Source of the DNA: JAHDCJ01 sp039028895 | GTDB lineage: Bacteria > Bacteroidota > Bacteroidia > Chitinophagales > Saprospiraceae | DNA length: 64,000 nt | Direction of reading: 5' to 3' | NCBI GenBank assembly: GCA_039028895.1 | Contig: JBCCHF010000015.1 | Span: 61,584-125,583, forward strand | Shown: positions 41,582-51,474 of the stretch, one piece after another | Position numbering within the stretch: the first letter of the stretch is position 1 | Layout: the number at the start of each line of letters is the position of its first letter | The notes under the pieces: generated by a model | Database searches by the model: none | Seen by the model: the letters and a program-made list of their open reading frames with translations, nothing else | Told to the model about the DNA's origin: nothing | Made by a program: the position numbers and the translations under genes

Positions 41582-42772
41582 ATGAAAGCTGTACTATTTT
41601 TTTTTGTTCTATTTTTTTGCGTTTTTCATGTTTCTGGCCAATCCAGTCTCTTGTCATTACAAGATAAGCTTATCGGGTTAACCCCTGATTCAGAATTGCG
41701 AAACTGGACTGATGCTGAGGAGGAATCAATCAAAGAGTTTTGGAGAATTTTCAAAGAAATTCGCGCACGTGAAATTGGTTTTGAACAATTAAAAGGAAGT
41801 GCCTCATTTGGATTTACAGGAAACTCCTCAAAAGGAGAAGAATTGTTCAGACTTAATGGAGGAATAAGTTTATCAAAAGGGACTTTTCCTCAGGAGTTTG
41901 ATTTTTCAACCTTGTTAAATATCTCAGTTGATAATGGTGAATTACAGGAAAATCTCTCTAACCTCAATATCACCTATGACCGACATGTAAATTTTAAAAA
42001 GCACCCATTCCTGGCTGAAGCTTATACCTTTGTCAATCGCAGAAGTAACGCTTACCTTGGTGTCAACCAACGCTATGAAATTGGCGCAGGTATGATTTTC
42101 GCTCATTGGAGCAAAAAACTTCATCCCGATGCATTGGATGAATATAATGCCTATAATGAAGAGCGCATAAAGATACTCTACGACAGCGATCAGATCATAG
42201 TTTGTGAAAACGACAAATGTGTGCCTATAAAATGGGAAGGACTTACCAAAAAAGATTCTGCGATTTTCCACAGATCACAAGAACGTATAGCCAACTCAAT
42301 AATTAAGCGGTCTACTCCCCTGCGTATAGGCTTACTGGTCGGAGCATTCCTGGAGGTTGAGAGTATCTCTCATGAAGACAGCCTATTAACCCAGGAAGGG
42401 GTAAAATACTTTTCAAATGATTTTGAAACCTCTACCAAGTTCAGATTAGACTTGAGGCCAACGATCGATTTCAGAATTGGAAAAGATGTGAGATTCAAAA
42501 TCAGACCTTATTTTAAGTTGCCATTACCGGGGGAATGGACTACAAATGTTGACGGACAACAAGTGGTAGATTACAGGATTGAATGCCCCGTAAGCTTTAG
42601 CGCTTCACTTAGTGACAAGTTTGGCTTGAATTTCAGTTATACCCTGTTTTATGACAACGCGCCTAACTCCTATCTTGTATCTGACCTTGGTCCATCAGGA
42701 GTTCCATTGTATTTAACCGCGAATAAGGTACATCATTTTTATAATTTTCAAGTAACCTATCAATTCCGGTAA
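41582..42772 (+). CDS. Secreted protein, probable outer-membrane barrel, unknown function
   Basis: A 396-residue protein with a clear signal peptide (hydrophobic to VFHVSGQ, about residue 19). An early region is acidic and helical (residues 30-65), then alternating strands dominate, for example FGFTGNSSKGEELFRLNGG, FRLDLRPTIDFRIG and, at the end, YNFQVTYQFR. A His/Asn-rich central part includes two cysteines (VCENDKC). The strand pattern suggests an outer-membrane barrel, but I do not recognise the family. It is a single gene after the ssrA terminator. Confidence 0.65.
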   Translation: MKAVLFFFVLFFCVFHVSGQSSLLSLQDKLIGLTPDSELRNWTDAEEESIKEFWRIFKEIRAREIGFEQLKGSASFGFTGNSSKGEELFRLNGGISLSKGTFPQEFDFSTLLNISVDNGELQENLSNLNITYDRHVNFKKHPFLAEAYTFVNRRSNAYLGVNQRYEIGAGMIFAHWSKKLHPDALDEYNAYNEERIKILYDSDQIIVCENDKCVPIKWEGLTKKDSAIFHRSQERIANSIIKRSTPLRIGLLVGAFLEVESISHEDSLLTQEGVKYFSNDFETSTKFRLDLRPTIDFRIGKDVRFKIRPYFKLPLPGEWTTNVDGQQVVDYRIECPVSFSASLSDKFGLNFSYTLFYDNAPNSYLVSDLGPSGVPLYLTANKVHHFYNFQVTYQFR

Positions 42773-42835
42773 TCAGGACAGAAGGAAGTTCGCTCCGCTA
42801 AATTGATAGACAACTAAACCAGTAAAACCACAAAT

Positions 42836-45550
42836 GTGAGCAATCACAAAACACCAAATAATCCATTGAACGAAGTGGAGCAACGCTTGAAGCTTGCGCT
42901 TGAAGAAGCTGGTGTTGGATCATTTGACTGGTACCCACAGGAAAACAAAGTTGAGGCAGATGACCGAATATATGAGATTTTTGGTATGGAGAAATCCAGT
43001 GACATAAATCCATTTCTCAATTTCACATCTATTTTACACCCAGAGGATAAACAAAGAATCCTCGAAAACGCACAGGCCCTTTTTAATGACACCAGTAGAC
43101 TGAGTACTTTCAAAGATAAATACAGGATCCTCTTAGACGGGAAAATTCGTTTTTTATCAACTTCAGGTTCCATAATCAGGAATGAAAATAAGGAGGTGGT
43201 CAGGGTAATAGGAATGGTCACAGATATCACAAAAAAAGTTGAGGCAGATCAACTCGTTAAATACCAGGCTACCCTGCTAAATTCAATCTCTGACTCTGTG
43301 GTTTCATCAGATACTGAGTTTAGGATTACATCCTGGAACCCAGGCGCTGAAAAACTTTTCGGCTGGAAATCAGAAGAAGTCGTCGGCAAAATCTTCAGCG
43401 AAGTCGCTAAAGTAAGGCATAAAGAAAATCGGAAAAGAGCGGAAGTCGTTAAAGAGTTTTGGGCAAAGGGCAATTGGCAAGGTGAAATGTTTTTGCAAAG
43501 AAGGAATGGTGAAGAGTTTTTAGCCTTTGTCAACGTTCACGCTGTAAAGGATGAAGCCGACAAGATAATAGGATCTATTGCCTTGCATCGCGATATAACA
43601 GAGCAAAACTCGATAAAGGAGTCTCTGATTATCAATCAGGAACGTTACCGATCATTGGTCGAACATACGACGGACGGTATTTTTTGTTATGAATATCATC
43701 CGCCAATTCCAATTGATCTTCCAATCGAAGAACAAATCAAGCAGCAGTATCTTGCAATAATGGCCGAGTGTAACTTACAAGCTGCAATCCTGAATGGATT
43801 CACATCACCCGAACAGGTAATAGGTAAAACTGCCGGAGAATTATTTAAAATAAAGTATGGCGGTCCGACTGATGCTCTTTTCAAACAATTTATCCTAAAC
43901 GGATACCAAAACATAGACGAAATAGGGGTCGTTACTTTAAAAGATAACTCCACTAAATATTTTTTGAACAATACACAAGGGGTCATTATCGATGGACACC
44001 TTCGGCGGACATGGGGCTCGATCAGGGAAGTAACCAAAAGCTACCAGGCAGAAGCCGCACTCAGAGAAAGTGAAACCAGGTTTAGAACTGTTTTTAACCA
44101 ACAATTTCAGTTCATGGCAATTCTTTCAACAGATGGCATTGTATTGCATATTAATGACTTACCCCTGAAAGAGACCGGTACCCGAAGAGAGGAGCATATT
44201 GGCCAGTTTTTTTGGGAAGTGCCTATATGGGGTAACAATAAAGAATGGGAAAACAAGGTCAAATCACAGGTTCAAAGCGCCAAGATCATGAACCGACCAC
44301 TCATTACAGAAGACGAGTATGTTCATGTAGATGGAACCCATAGATATGCAATAGCCGCCTATACAGCAATTAAAGATGAAAATGGGAATATTCAATTTAT
44401 CATTTTCCAGGCGACTGATATTACAGAAAGAAAACTCGCTGAAGTAGCATTGAGACGTACCCAGGAGGAACTTAAAAACGCTTCAGAGAGAATTTCTCTA
44501 TCCACTAAAGCTTCAAAAGTTGGCATCTGGGATCTAAATGTAAAAGACGGCACCTTGTTTTGGGATGAAACCATGTTCGTTCTTTATGGTTTTGGGAGAA
44601 AACGCCCCAAGGTCACCATTCCCTTATGGTTGAATTCTGTTCATCCACTTGATGTTGAAAGAGAAAATAACAAGATTATGCAAGCCCTCAGTGGTTCGGG
44701 TGATTATAACTCTGAATTCAGGATCTTATGGCCTGACAACAGTCTCCATTATATCAAAGCACTGGGTACAATCCAGAGAGATGAGAATGGAAAACCAATA
44801 AGGATTTTAGGCACAAATTGGGACATCACTAAGGAAAAAGAAGTTGAAGAGCAAAAGATCAAAGCTTCTCAGCTCCAAAGAGCCAACCAGGAGCTTGAAC
44901 AGTTTGCCTTTGTAGCTTCTCATGACCTCCAGGAACCTCTACGATCAGTCATTGGATTTACAGATTTCCTGAAGAGAGATTACGCGCATGTTTTAGACGA
45001 AAAGGGTAAGACTTATCTTGACTTTATCTCAAAGTCTTCAATTCAGATGAATCAGTTGATAAAAGATTTACTGGATTATTCTAGGCTGGGCAGAAATCAG
45101 GAAAAAACCGTAGTAAATCTCAACGACCTGCTGAGAATTGTTAGATATGAACTCAAAAGCAGTATAGAGACCTCAGGGGCCAGATTTGAGATTGAAAATC
45201 TACCGACAGTAAATGGCCTCAGAGGAGAGTTAAGGCAACTTTTTAGTAACCTTATTTCTAATGCCATTAAATTCAGAAAAAAGGATGAACCATTAGTCAT
45301 CAAAGTTTCTGCTGAAGAAAAAGGAGAACATTATAAAATTTCTGTTTCAGATAACGGAATCGGCATTTCACCCAAGCATAAAGAGGATGTCTTCAATATT
45401 TTTTATCGGTTGCATACTAAGGCACAATTCGAAGGGACCGGCATTGGCCTTGCCAAGTGTAAAAAGATTATTGAGCTACACAACGGGCTAATTTGGGTGG
45501 AATCGATGCCAGGAGATGGTAGTAAATTTTTCTTTTCATTGCCAATATAA
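42836..45550 (+). CDS. Multi-PAS sensor histidine kinase
   Basis: A 904-residue cytoplasmic kinase without membrane helices. About five PAS/PAC modules occupy residues 15-670 (for example NSISDSVVSSDTEF with ITSWNPGAEKLFGW, and FQFMAILSTDGIVLHIND), several ending in the PAC-type DITE/DITK. A HisKA domain (about 680-750) has FVASHDLQEPLRSV with His696. The ATPase domain has NLISNAIKFRK, DNGIGI and GTGIGLA. The start is GTG inside ATGTGA; an in-frame TAA lies seven codons upstream, so no ATG start is available nearby. No response regulator is adjacent. Confidence 0.88.
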   Translation: MSNHKTPNNPLNEVEQRLKLALEEAGVGSFDWYPQENKVEADDRIYEIFGMEKSSDINPFLNFTSILHPEDKQRILENAQALFNDTSRLSTFKDKYRILLDGKIRFLSTSGSIIRNENKEVVRVIGMVTDITKKVEADQLVKYQATLLNSISDSVVSSDTEFRITSWNPGAEKLFGWKSEEVVGKIFSEVAKVRHKENRKRAEVVKEFWAKGNWQGEMFLQRRNGEEFLAFVNVHAVKDEADKIIGSIALHRDITEQNSIKESLIINQERYRSLVEHTTDGIFCYEYHPPIPIDLPIEEQIKQQYLAIMAECNLQAAILNGFTSPEQVIGKTAGELFKIKYGGPTDALFKQFILNGYQNIDEIGVVTLKDNSTKYFLNNTQGVIIDGHLRRTWGSIREVTKSYQAEAALRESETRFRTVFNQQFQFMAILSTDGIVLHINDLPLKETGTRREEHIGQFFWEVPIWGNNKEWENKVKSQVQSAKIMNRPLITEDEYVHVDGTHRYAIAAYTAIKDENGNIQFIIFQATDITERKLAEVALRRTQEELKNASERISLSTKASKVGIWDLNVKDGTLFWDETMFVLYGFGRKRPKVTIPLWLNSVHPLDVERENNKIMQALSGSGDYNSEFRILWPDNSLHYIKALGTIQRDENGKPIRILGTNWDITKEKEVEEQKIKASQLQRANQELEQFAFVASHDLQEPLRSVIGFTDFLKRDYAHVLDEKGKTYLDFISKSSIQMNQLIKDLLDYSRLGRNQEKTVVNLNDLLRIVRYELKSSIETSGARFEIENLPTVNGLRGELRQLFSNLISNAIKFRKKDEPLVIKVSAEEKGEHYKISVSDNGIGISPKHKEDVFNIFYRLHTKAQFEGTGIGLAKCKKIIELHNGLIWVESMPGDGSKFFFSLPI

Positions 45551-45705
45551 AGCGCTTTCCAAGTCTTCGGAAATATTGTTTATCATTGAACTGTATTAAG
45601 AAGGTTTCCCGAAAGCAAGCCTGCGAATACTAAAGGTGTCCGGTCACCTAATTAGAAGCCACAAGTATAATCTCTAAATTTTGTTTTAAAATAAAAATCA
45701 AAAAG

Positions 45706-46200
45706 ATGACACAAGCAGAAGCCTTCTGGGCAGAATTACAGCAAGAAGCCAAAGCTACCAAAGCCATTCTCGAAAGCGTTCCAGCCGATAAAGCAGATTG
45801 GAAGCCACATGAAAAAAGTATGTCGCTTGGAAGATTAGCAGCACATGTAGGTGAAATTCCAGGTTGGTTTAAGGAAACCCTATTACAGGATGAGCTTGAC
45901 TTTGCCACCAGTGCTTACAAACCATTTAAAGCATCAACACAAGAGGAACTCCTCGCTCATTTTGAAAAGAATATGGAAGCAGCCAGGGAAGTACTTTCTG
46001 GTTATCCTGATGAAAAGATGGCTGAACCGTGGACTATGCGGCATGGAGAAAATATTTTCTTTACCCTTCCCAAAGGTGTAGTCGCGCGCACCTGGTGTCT
46101 TAATCACCTCTATCATCATAGGGCTCAGCTAGGGGTTTATCTCCGTTTACTTGATGTTCCTGTACCGTCTACTTACGGTGGTTCTGCTGACAGCCAATAA
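45706..46200 (+). CDS. DinB-family protein
   Basis: A 164-residue four-helix-bundle protein of the DinB/YfiT superfamily. The putative metal-binding histidines are visible in AAHVGE and in NHLYHHRAQLGVYLRLL. Members include thiol-dependent transferases and proteins of unknown function, so activity cannot be assigned. It heads a run of four closely spaced genes (gaps of 2 and 12 bases, then a 4-base overlap), likely one operon. Confidence 0.88.
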   Translation: MTQAEAFWAELQQEAKATKAILESVPADKADWKPHEKSMSLGRLAAHVGEIPGWFKETLLQDELDFATSAYKPFKASTQEELLAHFEKNMEAAREVLSGYPDEKMAEPWTMRHGENIFFTLPKGVVARTWCLNHLYHHRAQLGVYLRLLDVPVPSTYGGSADSQ

Positions 46201-46202
46201 CT

Positions 46203-46883
46203 ATGAGATGGTTATATATGCCGATGTTATTCATTCTTCTGATAGGCTGTAAGCCTAAACCCATGACTTATGAAAAGGCTGAAATCAAAGAGAAAAATGA
46301 AACGGCAAACTATGAGATTAATATTGAATACCCGGTTTTTTCAGGCCCTGGTTCAAAACAGCTGAATGAGAGAATTTCTTCTGGGATTAACACTCAAATT
46401 ACTGGTTTAAAAAACCTGGAGAATGACCTTCAACCTATTAGTCCCGGTGTGCTGACAGGAGAATTTAAAGTCTGGTACAATAACTACCAAATGCTCTCCA
46501 TGGAAATGATGTTTGAAAAGGCGGTTCCTGGAACATCCATAATCCTGAGAGAATATCAAAACCAAAACTTCTATCGCAGTCCCGGGAATAAAACGTTTTT
46601 TGAATCGACTTCTTCAGCTACTAAAGATGCCCAGTCTTATACTGAATTGCGGGAAACCGTAAAAAAAGCCTGGCGCGCAAGCCACGAAGACCTGCCATGT
46701 GAGTTTGATGACGAAACCTCGATCGACCATTTTGCTTTTGATGCTGATAACGTTTATTTCTTTATTGACCTATATTCAGGAAATCCAATTTGTCAATGGC
46801 AACTGGTATCCATTCCACATCATAACATTGCCGCTCTCATGAAACCAGAATTAGAGAGTTTTCTATCTTTAGGCTTAAAGTAA
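46203..46883 (+). CDS. Lipoprotein with DUF3298/RsiV-like domain
   Basis: A 226-residue predicted lipoprotein with lipobox ILLIGC at Cys16. The body has a DUF4163/DUF3298-type arrangement: NYEINIEYPVFSGPGSKQLNERI in the first half, then FALDADNVYFF-like DHFAFDADNVYFFIDLYSG and HHNIAALMKPEL near the end, the pattern of the RsiV extracytoplasmic domain. The RsiV domain binds lysozyme in Bacillus; no such role is implied here. It is 2 bases after the DinB gene. Confidence 0.72.
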   Translation: MRWLYMPMLFILLIGCKPKPMTYEKAEIKEKNETANYEINIEYPVFSGPGSKQLNERISSGINTQITGLKNLENDLQPISPGVLTGEFKVWYNNYQMLSMEMMFEKAVPGTSIILREYQNQNFYRSPGNKTFFESTSSATKDAQSYTELRETVKKAWRASHEDLPCEFDDETSIDHFAFDADNVYFFIDLYSGNPICQWQLVSIPHHNIAALMKPELESFLSLGLK

Positions 46884-46895
46884 ATACTTCAAGAG

Positions 46896-47672
46896 ATGAC
46901 TGATCAGGCAAATGCCATTAAACCAACCTGGCAAGAACAATTTAAAATCAAAGCTTTCCAGGTTGATACCCAAAGTCGATGTCGCCTTTCAAGTATTCTT
47001 AACTTCCTGCAAGAGGCCGCTGGCAATCATGCTTCACATCTGGGAGTTGGATATAACGACCTCATTATCAATAACAAGGCCTGGGTACTTTCAAGGCTTT
47101 TTATAAACGTTAATTATTATCCAGAATGGGGAGAATCTATTGAGGTCGAAACCTGGCCTTCGGCTTATGACCGGATTTTCGCATACAGGGATTTTTGCTT
47201 CAAGGACAGTAAAGGTGTCAGATTCGCTTATGGGAAAACGGCTTGGGTGATCATGGATATTGCTTCCCGAAGAATGAGCCCTGTTTCTGAACTCGTAGAA
47301 TCATTTGAGCACTTTCCTGATAAATTAGGAGTTGAAGAAATGCCTGCAAAGGTTCGTCCGGTAAAAGATGAACGTTTTCCCTGTAGCGCTGAATACACGG
47401 TCAGACATAGCGACCTGGACACTAACGAACACGTAAACAATGTAAAATACATACAGTGGATGCTAGATGACTATGGATTGGAATGGCACAAAAATCACCA
47501 GGTTTCTTATTTATCCATAAACTACCTCGCTGAAGCGTTACCTAATCTTGAGTTATGTCATTCATTTAACAAAGTCAACATGAATCCGATTGATTTTGTG
47601 CATAGTCTGAAACGTCGGTCAGATGATAAACCAATTTGCCAGGCAAAAATTTCCTGGAAAAGTCAAATATGA
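46896..47672 (+). CDS. Acyl-ACP thioesterase
   Basis: A 258-residue double-hotdog thioesterase that releases free fatty acids from acyl carrier protein. The first hotdog has LSSILNFLQEAAGNHAS and WVLSRLFINVNYYPEWGE. The second has SDLDTNEHVNNVKYIQWMLD with the catalytic Asn177 and His179. Length and motifs match the bacterial FatA/FatB-like family. It overlaps the next gene in ATGA. Chain-length preference is not deducible. Confidence 0.9.
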   Translation: MTDQANAIKPTWQEQFKIKAFQVDTQSRCRLSSILNFLQEAAGNHASHLGVGYNDLIINNKAWVLSRLFINVNYYPEWGESIEVETWPSAYDRIFAYRDFCFKDSKGVRFAYGKTAWVIMDIASRRMSPVSELVESFEHFPDKLGVEEMPAKVRPVKDERFPCSAEYTVRHSDLDTNEHVNNVKYIQWMLDDYGLEWHKNHQVSYLSINYLAEALPNLELCHSFNKVNMNPIDFVHSLKRRSDDKPICQAKISWKSQI

Positions 47673-48205
47673 ATCGCAATATTTTAGACATCAAAGCTGT
47701 TATCTTTTTCTGCATTTTACTTCTGATTACAATAAGTAGTTGCAAGAATAAATCAGATAATTCCGGTTCGGAACCCATCCAACCTACAGGAAAACATAAA
47801 CTCGGTAATAAAAGCACCTTAACAGAAAGTCTCAATGGTACATGGGAATTTTCTCTGAAAAGCTTAATCAAGGAAGGAGAACAACAGGTTTTAGGTTATT
47901 TGACGCTAGAGGACGGAGTTTACCAATATACTTCAGTCAATAAAAGTCCATATCGGTACCCATTTATCTTGCAATCGAAGGGCAATTATGAATTGCAGTA
48001 CTTACCTGGAATAAATGAATCCACAACATTATCTGATATGTCTCAGGATACCACTGTATCGAATATTACATTTGAAATTTTCACTAATCCCGGAGATCCT
48101 GTAATAAAAGAGTTCCAGATAAGATATCTAAAGGAGAGAAAAACATTAGAATTTCAGACTTTGTTTACCGGGTTTCAGTTATGGCGATTACAAAAGTCAA
48201 TCTGA
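47669..48205 (+). CDS. Small lipoprotein of unknown function
   Basis: A 178-residue predicted lipoprotein with lipobox ending at Cys25 (LLLITISSC). The start is ATG 47669, which overlaps the upstream stop in ATGA, a coupled start; the frame is open further upstream without merit. A lipocalin-like pattern is suggested by LNGTWEFSLKSL near residues 65-76 and FTGFQLWRL at the end, with beta strands between, but the match is weak. Last gene of the DinB/thioesterase operon. Confidence 0.68.
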   Translation: MNRNILDIKAVIFFCILLLITISSCKNKSDNSGSEPIQPTGKHKLGNKSTLTESLNGTWEFSLKSLIKEGEQQVLGYLTLEDGVYQYTSVNKSPYRYPFILQSKGNYELQYLPGINESTTLSDMSQDTTVSNITFEIFTNPGDPVIKEFQIRYLKERKTLEFQTLFTGFQLWRLQKSI

Positions 48206-48213
48206 GGCTTAGC

Positions 48214-49965
48214 TTATCGCTCAAATTTGCGAATGGTAAAATAGAATTTGCTGCCTCTGCCTGGTTTAGAGTCAACATAAATTTTTCCCTCATGAAGCTG
48301 GACGATCTTTCTACAAATTGATAACCCTATTCCAGTACCTTCGATTTGGTTATTTAATTGGCTGAAAATCTGGAAGATCTTTTCTTTATATTCTTCTTTT
48401 ATACCGACCCCATTGTCTTCAATGCAAAAACGGAAGTAATCGTCGTCTTCAGTTGCGCTAACTCTTACTATCGGTTTTCCATTACTAAATTTGAGGCCAT
48501 TATGCATCAGATTTTGAAAGACCTGCGAAATTGGTGGCGAATAAGCTAATCCAATAGGCAGTGGTTCACAGATAATTTTTCCCTGGCTATTCTCAATGGC
48601 ATTATATAAACTGATTTTTACCTGTTGGACAATCTCATTAAAGTCCACCTTTTCCAGTTCATATTCAGAGTTATCTAACGTTACATAAGCCAGAAGGTCA
48701 GTCAAGAGGTGATTCATTTGCCTGGTTCCGGTCATTATGAAATCCATGTATTCAATGGCATTTTCATCCAATACATTGTTAAAACGCCTTTGCAACAGAT
48801 TGGTGAAACCTCCAATAGTCCTTAATGGTTCTTTAAGATCGTGGGCAACAATTTGAGCGAATTGACGGAGTTCTTCATTCTTAATCTCCATTTCCTGACG
48901 GTGGGTTTCCAAATTTCTGATTTGGTCATCTTTTTCTATTAACAACCTTTCAATCTTGTCTACCTTACCATCATTTAACAAGCCCTTTTGCGTTTCGATC
49001 AGTTGTTTGGCATAAGTCAGGGAAGCGCTGGTATTGCCTGATGCCTCATTATTTTCCATCAGGATATTCAATGCTTCAACCTTACTTTCTCTCAGTGTGG
49101 CATTTCCAGACAAGGCAAGGGCCTCTTCTGCCAGTTTTGTAGAAATATCGAGATGGTTATTTTCCTTGTGGTACTTGGCCAAAGCAATGGCATTAAATGA
49201 GATCAGGTAGGAGTCCTTCATTTGCCGTGCCCCTTCAAGAGAACGCTCAAAATAGGATACTGCTTTCTCATCTAATCCCTGGAGAGAATAAACAATGCCT
49301 ATGTTGCCCTGTACAGCATTTTTCAATGTTCCCAGGTTTTTTTCGAAACACAGGTCAAGACATTGAAAATAATAGTTCAATGCCTTGTCGAATTCTCCCT
49401 GTTCTCTGCAGATGTCTCCAACACTCATGAGGTAAAACGCCTGGCCATCTTCCTGTTTAAGCTCCTTTTTGAGTTGAGCTGATTTATTGAAAAACTCCAG
49501 CGCTTTATCAAGGTGTTTTTTCTCCTTAAATGCCTGTCCAATATTATTGTAAAGCCTCGCACTTATCGGCTTAATATTCAGCTCCAGCCCTTTGTAGAAA
49601 TACTCTAAGGCCTTGGAAAAGTCTTCGTTTTCGAGATAATGGGCTCCAATACCATTATAAATTTCAGCGAGTTTTGATTTGTCGGGAAGGTTTTTAGCTT
49701 TATCAAGTGCTTCGTCAAACAGATTTACAGCATTGGAATAATCCCCCGTTTTGCTGTAAGCCAAAGCGAGAAACATGGTAAATGTTACCTCCTTTTCTCT
49801 GGAGTTATTTTTACGGGCCAGTTCAAGTCCCTTTCTAACATATGGCTGGGTTCCGCCCGGATCAGATTGGAAATGGTCTCTGAATAGCACCTCAAAGGTC
49901 TCTAATGCCTCATCATCAGATAAATAAGGCAATATCTTGTCCAGCTCTTCGAGGTTGGTAACCAT
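48214..49965 (-). CDS. Soluble TPR histidine kinase
   Basis: A 583-residue kinase without a signal peptide or membrane helix. About seven tetratricopeptide repeats (residues 40-320, for example FSKALEYFYKGLELN) lead into a short coiled coil (335-370) and a HisKA domain with FAQIVAHDLKEPLRTIGGF and His375. The ATPase domain has NLMHNGLKFSNGKPI, DNGVGI and GTGIGLSICRKI. The start ATG 49965 is preferred; the frame is open to 50022. No response regulator is adjacent. TPRs suggest a protein partner as signal. Confidence 0.87.
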   Translation of the reverse strand: MVTNLEELDKILPYLSDDEALETFEVLFRDHFQSDPGGTQPYVRKGLELARKNNSREKEVTFTMFLALAYSKTGDYSNAVNLFDEALDKAKNLPDKSKLAEIYNGIGAHYLENEDFSKALEYFYKGLELNIKPISARLYNNIGQAFKEKKHLDKALEFFNKSAQLKKELKQEDGQAFYLMSVGDICREQGEFDKALNYYFQCLDLCFEKNLGTLKNAVQGNIGIVYSLQGLDEKAVSYFERSLEGARQMKDSYLISFNAIALAKYHKENNHLDISTKLAEEALALSGNATLRESKVEALNILMENNEASGNTSASLTYAKQLIETQKGLLNDGKVDKIERLLIEKDDQIRNLETHRQEMEIKNEELRQFAQIVAHDLKEPLRTIGGFTNLLQRRFNNVLDENAIEYMDFIMTGTRQMNHLLTDLLAYVTLDNSEYELEKVDFNEIVQQVKISLYNAIENSQGKIICEPLPIGLAYSPPISQVFQNLMHNGLKFSNGKPIVRVSATEDDDYFRFCIEDNGVGIKEEYKEKIFQIFSQLNNQIEGTGIGLSICRKIVQLHEGKIYVDSKPGRGSKFYFTIRKFER

Positions 49966-50076
49966 CGGAATAATTGTCTTTGTCCAAATTCTGTATTGGA
50001 AATCTGCAAAAGGGTGATACAAATTCCAAACAACGAGTCGATAATATACAGATTTTTTTAAAAAGCATTAACCGAT

Positions 50077-51270
50077 TCAATCATTTACCACAACGAGTTT
50101 TTTTGAAATTACACCGTATCTTGATTCAAGCTTTATTAAATAAAGGCCATTTGACAAACCATGTCCTTCGACATTAAAATCATGGGCCCCATCCTGATAT
50201 TCTCCTTTAAGCAGATTTCTAACTTTACGACCCATCGAATCAAAAATGGAAAGGTCAACAACTGATTTTCCAGGAAGGTAAAAATTAATTACAGTTTCAA
50301 GTCTGAAGGGATTTGGAAAGACTGATAGCTCAGCAGTTCTTTCCACTTCTGGAATCTCGGTTGAGACTATAGTGTTTACACCGGTTATCATTCTTACCAC
50401 TGATGGATTCAAAGGGGTGCCAGGTGCAGGAAAAATAGGTATAGAACTATTAACATAAAGGGTGTCACCCGTTAAAGAGGCTTCGATCCCATTCGGAAGA
50501 GAAAAAGTAGCAGAGGCCCAGGGCCCGTCGGAATTTCCTCTGAATCCGACGCCTGCCAGAACTGAGATATCACCATCAAGCGTAACCTGGTAAATTTTAT
50601 TAGACCCGTGACTAGCGACCCAAAGAAACCCGTTTTTATACGTAAGGTGGCCATTGTTATTCCCAGGTATAACTGCAATAATCGAAGTCGTTCCGGTGGG
50701 TGTGATCCTGATGACGTTCCCATTGCTGAAATTGGCCACATAGATATTGTTGTTTTCATCAGCGGTTATACCATTTGGACAAGAAAACATCCCACCAGAA
50801 GCGAATAAGGTGGAAATTCCTGAAGGAGTAAGCTTCCGAATAGTGTTATTGCCACAATTGGCCACATAAATATTATCTTGATCGTCTATGGTTAAACCGA
50901 CAGGACTGAAAATACCATTTGTGGCAAAGTTGGACATAACGCCTGAAGGCGTGATTTTATTTACCCGGTTACCCGAAATATTGGCCTGGTAGAAATTTCC
51001 CTGTGAGTCCCAAACATTACCTGTGGCACCAGAAAATCCAGAAGCAAATACGGAAAGGTTATGATCGAGATCTATCTTGTATACGGTTGTTCCATTTGCA
51101 TTATTCAATGCATCGCCATAATCTCCAATGTAGACATTGCCAAATTGATCAACAGAAACGCCACCTGAGGCATCGATTTGCCCTGTGATGGATTCCACGT
51201 TTTGCGCATTCATAAGAAATGCTGAAAAAATAAGCGTAAGTAGAATGAGGTGTAAGTTTATCAATTTCAT
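50077..51270 (-). CDS. NHL-repeat secreted protein with T9SS type A sorting domain
   Basis: A 397-residue protein with a signal peptide (hydrophobic to about residue 22, FLMNAQ) and six or so NHL/SMP30-like beta-propeller repeats (residues 28-300, for example GVSVDQFGNVYIGDYGDA and GLTIDDQDNIYVANCGNNTI). The C-terminal 85 residues carry the type A T9SS domain: LSVFPNPF, DLSIFDSMGRKV and NGLYLIKLES. It should be exported across the outer membrane by T9SS and anchored or released. No T9SS machinery gene is in the window. Confidence 0.88.
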   Translation of the reverse strand: MKLINLHLILLTLIFSAFLMNAQNVESITGQIDASGGVSVDQFGNVYIGDYGDALNNANGTTVYKIDLDHNLSVFASGFSGATGNVWDSQGNFYQANISGNRVNKITPSGVMSNFATNGIFSPVGLTIDDQDNIYVANCGNNTIRKLTPSGISTLFASGGMFSCPNGITADENNNIYVANFSNGNVIRITPTGTTSIIAVIPGNNNGHLTYKNGFLWVASHGSNKIYQVTLDGDISVLAGVGFRGNSDGPWASATFSLPNGIEASLTGDTLYVNSSIPIFPAPGTPLNPSVVRMITGVNTIVSTEIPEVERTAELSVFPNPFRLETVINFYLPGKSVVDLSIFDSMGRKVRNLLKGEYQDGAHDFNVEGHGLSNGLYLIKLESRYGVISKKLVVVND

Positions 51271-51370
51271 ATTATCCTTTTGAAATCGATTTTATACTCA
51301 GGGGGAGGAATTTTTAAGATAAACCAGGTGCAATTAGATTACCCTACACAAACATGTGAAGCCATTCCAT

Positions 51371-51408
51371 TAAAAAAAATGCGTTCGGCTTACCCTTAAA
51401 CCGAACGC
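51371..51408 (-). terminator. Rho-independent terminator after the LuxR-type regulator
   Basis: On the minus strand GCGTTCGG and CCGAACGC form an 8-bp GC-rich stem with a 12-base loop and are followed by ATTTTTTTTAA. It lies about 65 bases past the response regulator stop. Confidence 0.82.
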
Positions 51409-51474
51409 TGGTATGGAAAACTAACCCTGTGCTTTGTTTGCCAATAAAAAACAAGCAGGGTTTTCTTGTTTGGC

